From positions 1 to 44,203 of the forward strand of contig JAIPFY010000022.1 in the NCBI GenBank assembly GCA_021736385.1: DNA of 44,203 nt, read 5' to 3'. The notes under the pieces are model-generated. The model was not told the DNA's origin, made no database searches, and saw nothing but the letters and a program-made list of their open reading frames with translations. Each line of letters begins with the position of its first letter. Within the stretch, counting starts at the first letter, position 1. The position numbers and the translations under genes were made by a program. This document shows positions 1 through 8,524 of the stretch, in pieces. The stretch is from Spirochaetia bacterium. GTDB lineage: Bacteria; Spirochaetota; Spirochaetia; CAKZLE01.

Positions 1-1
1 T

Positions 2-112
2 AAATTGGATATCAAAGATAAGTTGGTAGCAGCTATAAACAGTATTGGAGAGTTTTCGACCTATAAAGAAGTGTTTGGAAAACCAGCTCTGCCATTTTCG
101 GTGAGTGAATGA
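2..112 (+). CDS. C-terminal end of an unidentified protein (partial)
   Basis: The window opens inside an open frame that reads 36 codons to a TGA at 110-112, ending in ...GKPALPFSVSE. The start lies outside the window. The stretch is too short for me to assign a family. It runs in the same direction as the Rrf2 gene that follows, but about 150 bases including a promoter-like sequence separate them, so they are probably not one operon. The call rests only on the open frame and its protein-like composition; it could be a chance frame. Confidence 0.4.
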   Translation, partial: KLDIKDKLVAAINSIGEFSTYKEVFGKPALPFSVSE

Positions 113-189
113 AATTCACTACACTGCATAAACAGAGCCAAAAACATCATGGTTACAGGGCTTTTATCTACGGTCGCCTTTACTTATAG

Positions 190-218
190 TTTACTTTGTA
201 TTATCATGAAAATATACC
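190..218 (+). promoter_or_regulatory. Predicted promoter of the Rrf2 gene
   Basis: TTTACT (190-195) and TATACC (213-218) are separated by 17 bases, a fair housekeeping-sigma promoter. Transcription would start near 225, inside the inverted repeat at 221-244, as expected for an autorepressed regulator. Confidence 0.5.
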
Positions 219-220
219 AT

Positions 221-244
221 CAGACAGATATAACACTCTGTCTG
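221..244 (+). promoter_or_regulatory. Inverted repeat, candidate Rrf2 operator
   Basis: CAGACAGA (221-228) and TCTGTCTG (237-244) are perfect 8-base inverted arms around an 8-base spacer. The repeat covers the predicted transcription start and ends 16 bases before the ATG. Rrf2-family regulators usually bind dyads at their own promoters, so autoregulation is the simplest reading. An RNA hairpin in the short leader is the alternative. Confidence 0.5.
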
Positions 245-260
245 GTAACGGAGAGGAATA

Positions 261-689
261 ATGAGAATCACTACAAAAGGCAGGTATGCGCTCAGAGCAA
301 TACTATTTCTTGTGCACTGCAGTGATGACAAGCCAGTATCGATCAAAACACTCTCTGAAAAGACCCATTTGTCACCCGAGTTCCTGGAACAGATCTTTTT
401 TCGACTTCGTAAGGCCGGTGTCATCATCTCTACCCGAGGACCTGGAGGGGGGTTCACCTTCCTGAAAGATCCTGCCAGTGTCTCCATTCATGACATATTT
501 CTCGCAGTGGAAGAAGGTTATCATGTAGCACCATGTACCGAACTGGACCATGATAAGGCTAGTTGTGAGTTCTCTTCAGATTGTGTGGCTTGCGATTTCT
601 GGAATCACACCAATGATGCTTTCGTAAAGTACTTTTCACAGGTGTCCATACAAGATGTAGTAGATCGAAAGTTTCCCGAACTGCTGTGA
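261..689 (+). CDS. Rrf2-family transcriptional regulator with cysteine cluster
   Basis: 142 residues, the usual Rrf2 length. The N-terminus MRITTKGRYALRAI is the typical Rrf2 winged-helix opening, followed by the recognition helix region (SPEFLEQIFFRLRKAG) and the wing (STRGPGGGF). Cysteines in the dimerisation region have the spacing C-x9-C-x5-C-x2-C. IscR and similar members carry three ligating cysteines here, so Fe-S or redox/nitrosative sensing is likely, though the spacing differs from IscR C-x5-C-x5-C. The start is supported by GGAGAGG five bases upstream of the ATG. It stands alone, with a terminator-like hairpin just after the stop, so its targets are not evident from context. The family is secure; the sensed signal is unknown. 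Confidence 0.9.
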   Translation: MRITTKGRYALRAILFLVHCSDDKPVSIKTLSEKTHLSPEFLEQIFFRLRKAGVIISTRGPGGGFTFLKDPASVSIHDIFLAVEEGYHVAPCTELDHDKASCEFSSDCVACDFWNHTNDAFVKYFSQVSIQDVVDRKFPELL

Positions 690-711
690 GGGGAATCATC
701 TTGACAGGAGT

Positions 712-743
712 CTGCAGTATCTCAAGGATACCGCAGGCTTTTT
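712..743 (+). terminator. Intrinsic terminator after the Rrf2 gene
   Basis: CTGCAGTATC (712-721) pairs with GATACCGCAG (727-736) with one A/C mismatch and a 5-base loop, followed by GC and TTTTT (739-743). The T-tract overlaps the stop codon of the convergent radical SAM gene. Confidence 0.6.
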
Positions 744-1839
744 ATGTGTCCACATCCTCATACCAAAGGTCCTGTCCATCCATACTCCGAAACAGATATC
801 GGTTCCCCTCCTTCCTCAGCAGAGACTTCTGCACCAGCGGCACCTTGCCCCCGCCTTGGGGGAGGTCGACTGCATAGACCGGCATAGCCAGACCGGAGAG
901 ACGCCTGCGCAACTCCTGTTCCAACACGAAGCCTGTTGCAAGGGGCGTCCTCAGATGGGATGTCCCGCTTGCCAGGTCCCCCTGGAACAGGTAGTACGGC
1001 TTCACCCGTGCCGCCACCAGGTCGTTCATCAACTGCTCGAGCAGATCGACATCATCATTCACACCCTTGAGCAGGACCGTCTGATTGAACAGCGGAATCC
1101 CCGCATCAGAGAGACGCATCAAGGCCGTGCGGGCTGCATGATCGAGTTCCCTCGGGTGGTTGAACTGTGTCATAAGATAGACAGGAGCCCTGCGGGAAAG
1201 GCTGTGAAGCAGATCTGCAAGCTCACCGGTGATCCTGGAGGGGAGCGTCACCGGTACTCTGGTACCGATACGGATCACCATATCCGGTCGTACGCGTTGG
1301 AAGGTACTGATCATCTCATGCAGCAATGCATCGCTCATGGTAAGAGGGTCCCCCCCGCTGATCAGGAGCTCTCTCACCTCGGGAAGCGCTCCGAGGGCAT
1401 TCGCCGCTGCTGCTGTCTCCTGGATCGATGCCGGCCCCTCCTCTTTTCCTGCGAAGCGGCGACGAAAACAGTGCCTGCAGTACATGGCACACATGTCGGT
1501 GGCAAGGAATACCGCCCGGCTCTTGTATCGTCTGATCAGCCGGGGAGTCACATGCCAGGAATCCTCTGCAAGAGGGTCTGATGATTCACAGGGCAGCTCA
1601 TGAAACTCCTCGATCGTGGGGATCACCTGCAGGCGTATCGGGTCAGCCCTGAGGGCAGACTGATCGATCAGCGAGAGATATCGTCGGGGGATACGTACCC
1701 TCAGCGTCCCAGATCCCTGCAGCGTCTCTGCTGCAGCACTCCAGGCCAGTTCATCTTCTGTCAGACTGCAGCACTGCTGCAGCTGCCCCATATCCTGTAT
1801 CGCTCCCGCAAGTTCTTCCTGCCATACCTCTTCACTCAT
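742..1839 (-). CDS. KamA/EpmB-family radical SAM aminomutase
   Basis: 365 residues. The radical SAM motif C-x3-C-x2-C is at Cys117, Cys121 and Cys124 (CAMYCRHC), preceded by the KamA-type VTPRLIRRY segment and followed by ISGGDPL, which binds SAM. LPQGGGKVPL near the C-terminus carries the lysine that holds PLP in lysine 2,3-aminomutases. The family moves the alpha-amino group of lysine to the beta position. The product serves lysine fermentation (KamA), the osmolyte N-acetyl-beta-lysine (AblA) or modification of elongation factor P (EpmB). The length lies between EpmB (about 340) and KamA (about 415). No efp, epmA, ablB or kamD gene is nearby to decide among these roles. The ATG has no clear Shine-Dalgarno. 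Confidence 0.88.
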   Translation of the reverse strand: MSEEVWQEELAGAIQDMGQLQQCCSLTEDELAWSAAAETLQGSGTLRVRIPRRYLSLIDQSALRADPIRLQVIPTIEEFHELPCESSDPLAEDSWHVTPRLIRRYKSRAVFLATDMCAMYCRHCFRRRFAGKEEGPASIQETAAAANALGALPEVRELLISGGDPLTMSDALLHEMISTFQRVRPDMVIRIGTRVPVTLPSRITGELADLLHSLSRRAPVYLMTQFNHPRELDHAARTALMRLSDAGIPLFNQTVLLKGVNDDVDLLEQLMNDLVAARVKPYYLFQGDLASGTSHLRTPLATGFVLEQELRRRLSGLAMPVYAVDLPQGGGKVPLVQKSLLRKEGNRYLFRSMDGQDLWYEDVDT

Positions 1840-1926
1840 GAGTTAGGCATACCATGATCGCAACGGTCCTGTCTATAAAAAGAGCCCCGCTTCCATGAGA
1901 TAAGGGTCCCTCAATGTCGATACTGG

Positions 1927-1955
1927 TTGACAGCCTGCCATCTCGGACGTATGGT
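1927..1955 (+). promoter_or_regulatory. Predicted promoter of the MFS gene at 1989
   Basis: A perfect TTGACA (1927-1932), a 17-base spacer and TATGGT (1950-1955). Transcription would start near 1962, giving a leader of about 27 bases. Confidence 0.6.
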
Positions 1956-1988
1956 TTATATAAGTAACACACACAGAGGTATACGAGC

Positions 1989-3296
1989 ATGCCGAATACA
2001 CAGCAGAAACCATCTCACATGAACGGATACTATAAGATCACCTTCATGATCGGTCTGGGATTCTTCACCATGGGACTCATGGACCCCCTCTATGACACCT
2101 ACATCCCCATCTTCCTCAGCAGGTTCGTCGATTCGAAGGGGCTGATCGGTACGATCATGACCCTCGATAACATCTTCGCCATCTTTCTCATCCCCGTGGT
2201 CTCAGCCCTCTCAGACAGGACCCGCACCCGTATCGGAAGGCGCATGCCCTTCATCATCACTGCATTGCCCCTGACGGCTCTAGCCTTCAGTATCATCCCG
2301 TTCACAGCGCTGAACACCCTCTGGGCTCTGATCCTCTCGATCTTCCTGCTGAACATATTCAAGCAGTCAGCACGTGGACCGGTCGTGGCCCTGATGCCCG
2401 ACATCATCCCCGGAGAGCTCCGATCTGAAGCGAACGGCGTGATCAACACGATGGGAGGTATCGCCTCGATCGTGGGAACCATCGGTCTTGCACAGATGAT
2501 GAACATCGCCATCCGGCTGCCCGGCAGAGGTCCTACCACCGACATCCTGGCCTTCCCCATCGCCGGGATCCTGGTGCTGGTATCGACAGTGCTGCTCTAT
2601 GTGTTCGTGAAAGAGAAGAAAGCCGAGGAGCTGCCTGCCGAAGTCAGGGAGAAGAACCCTTCGGTCATCGCATCACTGAAGCTGATCTTCAGCAACGGGG
2701 ACCGAAGTGCTCTGAGGATCCTGTTCGCACTGCTGTTCTGGTTCATCGGGTATCAGGGGGTGCTGCCGTTCATAGGTCTGTACTCCAAGGATATCCTTCA
2801 GACCTCTTCAGGGACCGCAGCTCTCGCTGCCGGCATGGTGGGTATCGCCTATGCGCTCTTTGCCATCCCATCGGGTATCCTGGCACACCGCAAGGGAAGG
2901 AAGAAGACGATCAGACTATCACTGCTGATGCTCTTCGCCGTCCTGCTGGCTGTCTTCTTCCATGATCCGGTGACCTCCTCTCTCGGGTTCGGGACCCTGG
3001 CAAAACAGCTCAGTTTCTGGTTGCTCATGTTCCTCTTCGGGATGTTCTGGGTCTCCATCGTCACGAACTCCTTCCCCATGCTCTGGCAGATGGCTACCTA
3101 CTCGGATATGGGGATCTATACCGGTCTCTACTACTTCTTCTCCCAGCTCGCCTCGATCGTAGCCCCGCCGATCACCGGAGGGTTCATCGATCTGTTCGGG
3201 TTCAGAGCCATCTTCCTGTTTGCTGCGGTCTGCATGCTCATTGCCTACGGCATCATGGGCGGAGTGAACCGGGGTGAGGCCGGTGAGAGTGCCTAG
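1989..3296 (+). CDS. MFS permease, SLC45/sugar-cation symporter-like
   Basis: 435 residues with about 12 hydrophobic segments. The loop after the second segment reads DRTRTRIGRRMPFI, the DRxxxxxGRRxPFI signature of the SLC45 and related sugar-symporter branches of the major facilitator superfamily. A second basic loop (HRKGRKKTIR) lies in the C-terminal half, as expected from the internal duplication. Substrate cannot be read from the sequence; a sugar or glycoside taken up with cations is the family expectation. It is a single-gene unit with its own promoter and a strong hairpin after the stop. The ATG has only a weak GAGG upstream. Confidence 0.85.
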   Translation: MPNTQQKPSHMNGYYKITFMIGLGFFTMGLMDPLYDTYIPIFLSRFVDSKGLIGTIMTLDNIFAIFLIPVVSALSDRTRTRIGRRMPFIITALPLTALAFSIIPFTALNTLWALILSIFLLNIFKQSARGPVVALMPDIIPGELRSEANGVINTMGGIASIVGTIGLAQMMNIAIRLPGRGPTTDILAFPIAGILVLVSTVLLYVFVKEKKAEELPAEVREKNPSVIASLKLIFSNGDRSALRILFALLFWFIGYQGVLPFIGLYSKDILQTSSGTAALAAGMVGIAYALFAIPSGILAHRKGRKKTIRLSLLMLFAVLLAVFFHDPVTSSLGFGTLAKQLSFWLLMFLFGMFWVSIVTNSFPMLWQMATYSDMGIYTGLYYFFSQLASIVAPPITGGFIDLFGFRAIFLFAAVCMLIAYGIMGGVNRGEAGESA

Positions 3297-3305
3297 GATC
3301 AGATA

Positions 3306-3336
3306 CCGGTCTTCCCTGATGACCGGGGAAGACCGG
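3306..3336 (+). terminator. Hairpin after the MFS gene, probable terminator
   Basis: CCGGTCTTCCC (3306-3316) and GGGAAGACCGG (3326-3336) form a perfect 11-base stem with a 9-base loop, 9 bases after the stop. No T-tract follows, so termination may be weak or factor-assisted. It insulates the Pel promoter downstream. Confidence 0.55.
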
Positions 3337-3376
3337 ATGAAATATGCTCCTTGATGGCCGCAGAATACGTAATCTG

Positions 3377-3406
3377 TTGGCATTTCTTCACGTGATACGG
3401 TATACT
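3377..3406 (+). promoter_or_regulatory. Predicted promoter of the pelD operon
   Basis: TTGGCA (3377-3382), 18-base spacer, TATACT (3401-3406). The start would be near 3412 and the Shine-Dalgarno AAGGAG (3416-3421) lies 5 bases before the ATG at 3427, so the leader is only about 15 bases. The near-consensus boxes suggest steady expression, leaving PelD-type post-translational c-di-GMP control. Confidence 0.65.
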
Positions 3407-3426
3407 TGAGAGTATAAGGAGCCGCG

Positions 3427-4701
3427 ATGAACAAGAGCTATGCAAAAGCTGCCCAGAATGTCTTTTCCTCTTCTTTCATGGGTAATATCTTTCGTTCGAT
3501 CGGCGGTATCGTCACAGAGTTCACGATCCTCTACGGTGTCATGATCGCGCTGTTCCTTTCGATCGATGAGCTGCAGTTCTCCTTCCTTGCTATGAATCTC
3601 CACCCGCTGTTCATCATCGCATGCCTGCTTGGGATCAGACATGGTTTCTTAGCCGGACTTCTGGCTGCCAGTCTCTCCTCACTGGTCTACTTCTTCTCCT
3701 ATGTCTATCTTGAACTGGATCCCATACTCTTCTTCAACAGCTATGAGTATTACAAGTTCCCTCTGATCTTCCTCTTCGGCGGGTACCTTTCAGGAAGGTT
3801 CTATGACAGCAGTTACCGGAAGATCACCGAGATGCGTGAGGCCAATACAGAGGTCCTGCAGGAGTATGATCAGCTGGAGAAGACCTATAAACAGACGATA
3901 CGACTCTATAATGAGATGAAGGAGCAGATCGTAGGTTCTGAATACAGCATCTTCTCTCTCTACGATATCGCATCATCACTGCAGACGACCAACCCTGAGA
4001 AGGTCTACACAGAATCGATCGGTCTGCTCTACAAGTTCATCAAGGCACAGGCGATCACCATCTACACGATCGATCGATCCGGCTTCATGAGGACCAAGAT
4101 CCACTTCGGCAGTAAACGAAGTCATTCAGGGACAAGAAGGCTCTCAGAGTTCCCCATGTACCAGGAAGTCCTCTCCTCAAAACGGGCGGTCAGGTGGAAG
4201 AAGGATGCCGGGAACGATGCACCGGTCTTCAGCGCACCGATCGTATCGGAAGACAAGGTGATCGGGATCATCGATATCGATGCCATAGAGTTCGAATATG
4301 TCACAGAATACAGCTTCAGTGTCTTCCAGCTGATCAGTGAATGGATCGCAAAAGCGCTCTCACAGGCGCTGGCGATCGATAAGCAGTTCAACCTGATGGG
4401 CGTCGACTACTCCAACATGCTCGAACTGCCGCAGTTCGAACTGCAGCGACAGGAAGAGCAGGTACGGAAGGATAAGTACGGACTGCCCTTCTGCCTCGCA
4501 GTCTATGACCTGCAGTATCTTGATGCAGATCACATCGTCCCCCTGATGCAGCGAAGCCTCAGGAGTGTTGACTATATCGCCTATGATCATACCCGTAATC
4601 TGGTGAAGATCCTGCTGCCGGCGACCGACGAAACGAACTACTCGATCGTAGAGGAACGGCTCTTCAAGAAGGCAGGTCAGAGACTGAGCAGACAACTATG
4701 A
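3427..4701 (+). CDS. pelD: PelD-like c-di-GMP receptor of Pel polysaccharide synthesis
   Basis: 424 residues. About four membrane segments (roughly 28-125), a coiled linker (130-170), a GAF-like domain (about 170-315) and a C-terminal degenerate GGDEF domain (about 330-424). In the last, RSVD at 379-382 sits where the inhibitory-site RxxD of diguanylate cyclases lies, five residues ahead of the GGDEF position, which here reads DHTRN. Loss of the active site with retention of the I-site is the hallmark of PelD, which binds c-di-GMP and switches on Pel polymerisation at the inner membrane. The next gene overlaps by ATGA. The domain order and Pel neighbours make the call firm; c-di-GMP binding itself is inferred. 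Confidence 0.85.
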   Translation: MNKSYAKAAQNVFSSSFMGNIFRSIGGIVTEFTILYGVMIALFLSIDELQFSFLAMNLHPLFIIACLLGIRHGFLAGLLAASLSSLVYFFSYVYLELDPILFFNSYEYYKFPLIFLFGGYLSGRFYDSSYRKITEMREANTEVLQEYDQLEKTYKQTIRLYNEMKEQIVGSEYSIFSLYDIASSLQTTNPEKVYTESIGLLYKFIKAQAITIYTIDRSGFMRTKIHFGSKRSHSGTRRLSEFPMYQEVLSSKRAVRWKKDAGNDAPVFSAPIVSEDKVIGIIDIDAIEFEYVTEYSFSVFQLISEWIAKALSQALAIDKQFNLMGVDYSNMLELPQFELQRQEEQVRKDKYGLPFCLAVYDLQYLDADHIVPLMQRSLRSVDYIAYDHTRNLVKILLPATDETNYSIVEERLFKKAGQRLSRQL

Positions 4702-6548
4702 ATCGATTTCGCTATGCCCTTGTGATCGTGATCATACTCCTCACAGCAGTGATCCTGCAGTCGATCAAGGTGATCGACATCGTCCCTGAGTTTTTCTGGA
4801 TAGATTCGCTGCGTGGGGAAGCTGCTCCAGCAGAGACAAGACTGGTCTCTGCTGATCCCGAACAGCTTCCGCAGGAGTATCAGCGATATTTCATCCTGCA
4901 CTGTGACCAGCATGAACATGAGAACAATACCTACTACCATCTGATGCAGGTGTTCCGCAATGCTCACGTACCATACCAGCCGATCAGTACCACCAGCCCC
5001 ACCCTCACGCAGCAGCTATTAGAGATCCCACAGGGAGCGACCCTGATCATAGCTCAGGAGATCACCAGAGAACTGAGTGATGAGCAGCTGGAGATCATCA
5101 CCGCATTCGTCGCTGAAGGCGGACACCTGAGCATCCTCACCAGATCCTTCGATAAGCGGCTGGAGACACTGGGAGGCTTCGTTCTCAGGGGTGAGTTCAT
5201 CGATACCTGCGGGATCGTGTTCGAACAGCCGATCTTTCCCGGACTTGACCGCATAGAGCGGGATCCCTCCACCTGCACCATCTCCGTACTGGATCTTGAG
5301 AGATCTGCTGAGACACGATTGCTGCTCTCCTCCTCTGAAGGTATCCCCCTGCTATGGGAACACCCCTACCAGAAGGGCATGGTGCTGTTCTCCAACTCGA
5401 CCCTGTTTCAGGATAAGATCAACCGAGGTCTGTTGCTCCAGTACCTGCTCGATCAGAATGATTACGGCATGGCAACCATCTTCAACAGAAAGATCTTCAA
5501 CATCGACGATTTCCCTGCTCCAGTCCCCCTGAGCACAGACCCGGAACTCTTCAGAGAGTATCAGAGAAGTACCGATAAGTTCTATCGGGAGATCTGGTGG
5601 TCAGACATCAGGGATCTTTCGGTGAGGTACGATCTGCTGCTGACCGGACTGGCCATCGGCACCTACAACAATGACACACAGGCCCCCATGATGCCGATCT
5701 CTGAGATCGACCTGAAGACGATCGAGTACTTCGGAAGAAAACTCAATGAGGTGAAGGGTGAGCTGGGGATCCACGGGTACAACCATAATCCGATGCTCCT
5801 TGCAGGTGAGGCAGACTTTGAAGCCTACGGCTACGCTCCCTGGCCAGCTGTAGATGACATGGTAGAGGCACTGGATTATCTGATCGATACCCTGGAAAGA
5901 CGGCTGGGGGCAGTCTCCTACCACACCTATGTGGCACCCTCAAATCTTGCCAGCCTGGCGACCAAACAGGCACTGATGAAGGCGATCCCGAGTATTCGGG
6001 TACTTGCCGGCATCTATACAGGGGGCAAGAAGGAGCCTGGTGCCTTCATCCAGGAGTTCGGACCTGATCCCGATCTCCCCGGGGTCTATAACTTTCCCCG
6101 ATTCAGCTCAGGATACATGTATACACCGCAGACCATGTGGAACATCTACAGTGCCATCGCTGAGCTGGGGGTGTTCAACCACTTCATACACCCCGATGAC
6201 ATCCTGGATCCTGAACGATCCCTGGGCAACAGCTGGGAGGACATGTCAAAAGATCTCTCTAAGATAGTCGCAGAAGTATCAGGGACATTCCCCTTCCTCG
6301 AGCCTGCTACAGACTATGATGCCTACACGGCCTATCGTGCCTACGAACAGCTCGAACTGTTCAGCAGAAGAGAGGGTGCTACGATCGAGATATGGCTGAA
6401 GGATGCTCAACTGCCGGTCATGGGGTATCTCCGTGTGGATGAACCGGTGACCGATACCGACGGAGTGACTCTGATGCCGCTGAAGAGGGACGGACTGTAT
6501 GTGATGGAGATCACCAAACCCTATGCGACAGTCACCCTGCTGCTCTAG
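4698..6548 (+). CDS. PelA-like (DUF2194-type) polysaccharide deacetylase
   Basis: 616 residues. One N-terminal membrane anchor (about 5-22), an alpha/beta domain (about 60-255), then a polysaccharide-deacetylase-like region. Asp270-Asp271 in NIDDFPAP and His359/His363 in GIHGYNHNP match the Asp and HxxxH metal-binding motifs of family CE4. A late HPDD (near 495) resembles the conserved HP/D elements of these enzymes. Pel is made from partly de-N-acetylated GalNAc/GlcNAc units, and PelA does the deacetylation outside the inner membrane. The glycoside hydrolase part of Pseudomonas PelA (about 950 residues) is not evident here. It is coupled to pelD by ATGA overlap and ends tail-to-tail with pelG inside a shared CTAG. 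Confidence 0.75.
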   Translation: MNRFRYALVIVIILLTAVILQSIKVIDIVPEFFWIDSLRGEAAPAETRLVSADPEQLPQEYQRYFILHCDQHEHENNTYYHLMQVFRNAHVPYQPISTTSPTLTQQLLEIPQGATLIIAQEITRELSDEQLEIITAFVAEGGHLSILTRSFDKRLETLGGFVLRGEFIDTCGIVFEQPIFPGLDRIERDPSTCTISVLDLERSAETRLLLSSSEGIPLLWEHPYQKGMVLFSNSTLFQDKINRGLLLQYLLDQNDYGMATIFNRKIFNIDDFPAPVPLSTDPELFREYQRSTDKFYREIWWSDIRDLSVRYDLLLTGLAIGTYNNDTQAPMMPISEIDLKTIEYFGRKLNEVKGELGIHGYNHNPMLLAGEADFEAYGYAPWPAVDDMVEALDYLIDTLERRLGAVSYHTYVAPSNLASLATKQALMKAIPSIRVLAGIYTGGKKEPGAFIQEFGPDPDLPGVYNFPRFSSGYMYTPQTMWNIYSAIAELGVFNHFIHPDDILDPERSLGNSWEDMSKDLSKIVAEVSGTFPFLEPATDYDAYTAYRAYEQLELFSRREGATIEIWLKDAQLPVMGYLRVDEPVTDTDGVTLMPLKRDGLYVMEITKPYATVTLLL

Positions 6549-8524
6549 ATGAAGTCATCATAATCGATGATGTGATCCATATCTTGTACAGGAAGGTTCT
6601 CTTCCTGCCGATGCTTCGACTGATCTGCAGGAGTCCGTTCCTGTCCATCTCCAGAGAGCATCACATGTTCCTGCTGCAGATACCGCTGCAGGATCATCTT
6701 GAGCGGGTCAGTCTCATCTTCCTGTTTCGGTATGTCCTCTATGAACTCTTGTGCAGCTTCTACTATCAGGACATCATCGTCTTCTCTCAGCAGAACAGCA
6801 GCTTCTATCGAAGGCTCTGAAACAGCAGTCCCAAACGTGCCCCCCTGATCCAGAGAGTCGTTCTCATCCAGGATCTCATCCTCATGCATCGATGAGAAGA
6901 TCGAAGAAGTGAATGCATGATCTTTCTCTGACTCTGTACGTGAAATGTCGATCACCCCTGCTGCAGGATGCAGATTACCGTTCGCATTCCCGTCCGTGGG
7001 GCTCCCTGCTTTCTGCTCCCGAGTACGCCTGAGCTTCTCCAGATAGAGTCTGTCCAGTGCATCCTGATTGGTGAGCTTATCGTCTATCCACCCCTCGAGC
7101 TTCTCGAAGGGACGCTCTTTGGTCGCGGTATAGACCGGCTGGGTGATATAGGTATATTCGATCACCCTGCGATAGCTGATGATACTCAGATAGAGCCCGA
7201 GGAGCATGGTCAGGAAACTTGCTGCGAAGAACCCGAATCCGTAGAACTGTTCACCCCACAGCAGAGAGAGGGAAGTCAGGAGCACGTTGGAGAAGAAGAA
7301 GAATGCTGTGAGCAGCAGAGTCCTGTTCCTCTCCCCGATATAGAGCAGTACCTGAAGGAAGATCAGTACGAAGGCATTGCAGAATGCCCCCAGCGCATAG
7401 ATGATGAAGATCTGCCGGGACTCCTCAGGGACTCCCAGGACGGGGAACAGGGAGCGTGAGATCACGATGATGATGATCGTGACGAACAGCTGGATCTCGA
7501 AGGTCTGCAGGATGTTCCTCTGCAGGGATCGCCACATCCTGTCTGCGAACACCTTGAGCTCACTCAGAGGACCGTTACGGATCACTGCAAGATAGAACTC
7601 ACGGCATTTGACATAGAAGTCAGTCTCGATCAGCACCATGAAGAGCATGATGGAGGGAAGGATGGTCAGATAGGAATAGAAGGTGGCTATGTCGTAGAAG
7701 GGGGCATAGCGATAGATACCGAAGAGGTTGATGCTGATCGGGGAGAACCACATGATGATGTTATCGACCCAGATCGCTGAGGTGTAGAAGAGACCTATCG
7801 GCCAGAGACTCGGGACACTGTGGAAATAGCGGATGAAATGGAACACCTTCCCGTTATCATCCTTCATCTCCGTGAGGAAGGCGATGAGCAGGAACAGGGT
7901 GAAGAAGACGATACCCCCGAGATAGGCAAGCAGCAGGTTGGTAGCACCGCTGTAGCGTTCGAACTGCAGGGGATTATCGGAAAAGAGGATGATGAGCACG
8001 AAGGTCACGAACGCACCGAGGAGGTTGGACATCGTGATGAGCTTGAAGTTCTTCAGAGTCGACTGGTATACGATCAGCATCCAGAGGATCGAGAGGACGA
8101 TCATGAGCATGACAGCGATATAGAGGAACTCCAGGGGCAGATCCTTGTTGGAGTAGAAGCCCATACCAGCTGCCAGACCCAACACGGAGATCAGCATGCT
8201 CACCCCCCAGAAGGATGGCTTGATATAGGAGTACTCTTCGTTGTAGATCCTGTCAGCGATATAACGGGTGATGATCATCTGGAACGGAGCGGTGAGCAGC
8301 TGTGAGAAGAGCGTACTGTAGATGACCGCGGCGATCAGCAGCTCCCGCTCTGCAAACGGCAGACCCCAGCGCTTGGAGAATGCGAGTACGATATTGATCG
8401 TCAGGATACTGATTAGCCACGGACCGGCAGAGACGATAGAGGTATGGAACCATGCATGGACACGCGTGGAATAGGTACTGTCGTCCTTGAGCATCTTTCT
8501 CAGTGAGAACCCTATACCTGCCAT
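6545..8524 (-). CDS. pelG: PelG, MATE/MOP-type exporter of Pel polysaccharide, with long C-terminal tail
   Basis: 659 residues. It opens with MAGIGFSLRKML, typical of PelG, and has about 12 membrane segments up to roughly residue 450. PelG is thought to move the growing polymer across the inner membrane with PelD, PelE and PelF. Pseudomonas PelG is about 456 residues; this one carries about 190 more, a hydrophilic and mostly acidic tail (ending DMDHIIDYDDFI) that I cannot match to a domain. It overlaps pelF by 13 bases. The ATG lies within the end of pelF with GGGG upstream. The family is clear; the role of the tail is unknown. Confidence 0.85.
   Translation of the reverse strand: MAGIGFSLRKMLKDDSTYSTRVHAWFHTSIVSAGPWLISILTINIVLAFSKRWGLPFAERELLIAAVIYSTLFSQLLTAPFQMIITRYIADRIYNEEYSYIKPSFWGVSMLISVLGLAAGMGFYSNKDLPLEFLYIAVMLMIVLSILWMLIVYQSTLKNFKLITMSNLLGAFVTFVLIILFSDNPLQFERYSGATNLLLAYLGGIVFFTLFLLIAFLTEMKDDNGKVFHFIRYFHSVPSLWPIGLFYTSAIWVDNIIMWFSPISINLFGIYRYAPFYDIATFYSYLTILPSIMLFMVLIETDFYVKCREFYLAVIRNGPLSELKVFADRMWRSLQRNILQTFEIQLFVTIIIIVISRSLFPVLGVPEESRQIFIIYALGAFCNAFVLIFLQVLLYIGERNRTLLLTAFFFFSNVLLTSLSLLWGEQFYGFGFFAASFLTMLLGLYLSIISYRRVIEYTYITQPVYTATKERPFEKLEGWIDDKLTNQDALDRLYLEKLRRTREQKAGSPTDGNANGNLHPAAGVIDISRTESEKDHAFTSSIFSSMHEDEILDENDSLDQGGTFGTAVSEPSIEAAVLLREDDDVLIVEAAQEFIEDIPKQEDETDPLKMILQRYLQQEHVMLSGDGQERTPADQSKHRQEENLPVQDMDHIIDYDDFI

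Noticed and set aside
4411..4701. PelD C-terminal domain as an active diguanylate cyclase
   Set aside because: The GGDEF signature is replaced by DHTRN and the domain is cut short, so only ligand binding is plausible.
7820..8305. Plus-strand Glu/His-rich frames opposite pelG, and similar ones elsewhere (for example 9391-9864, 23441-24130)
   Set aside because: Mirror frames created by strongly biased codon use on the coding strand; no start signals or motifs.
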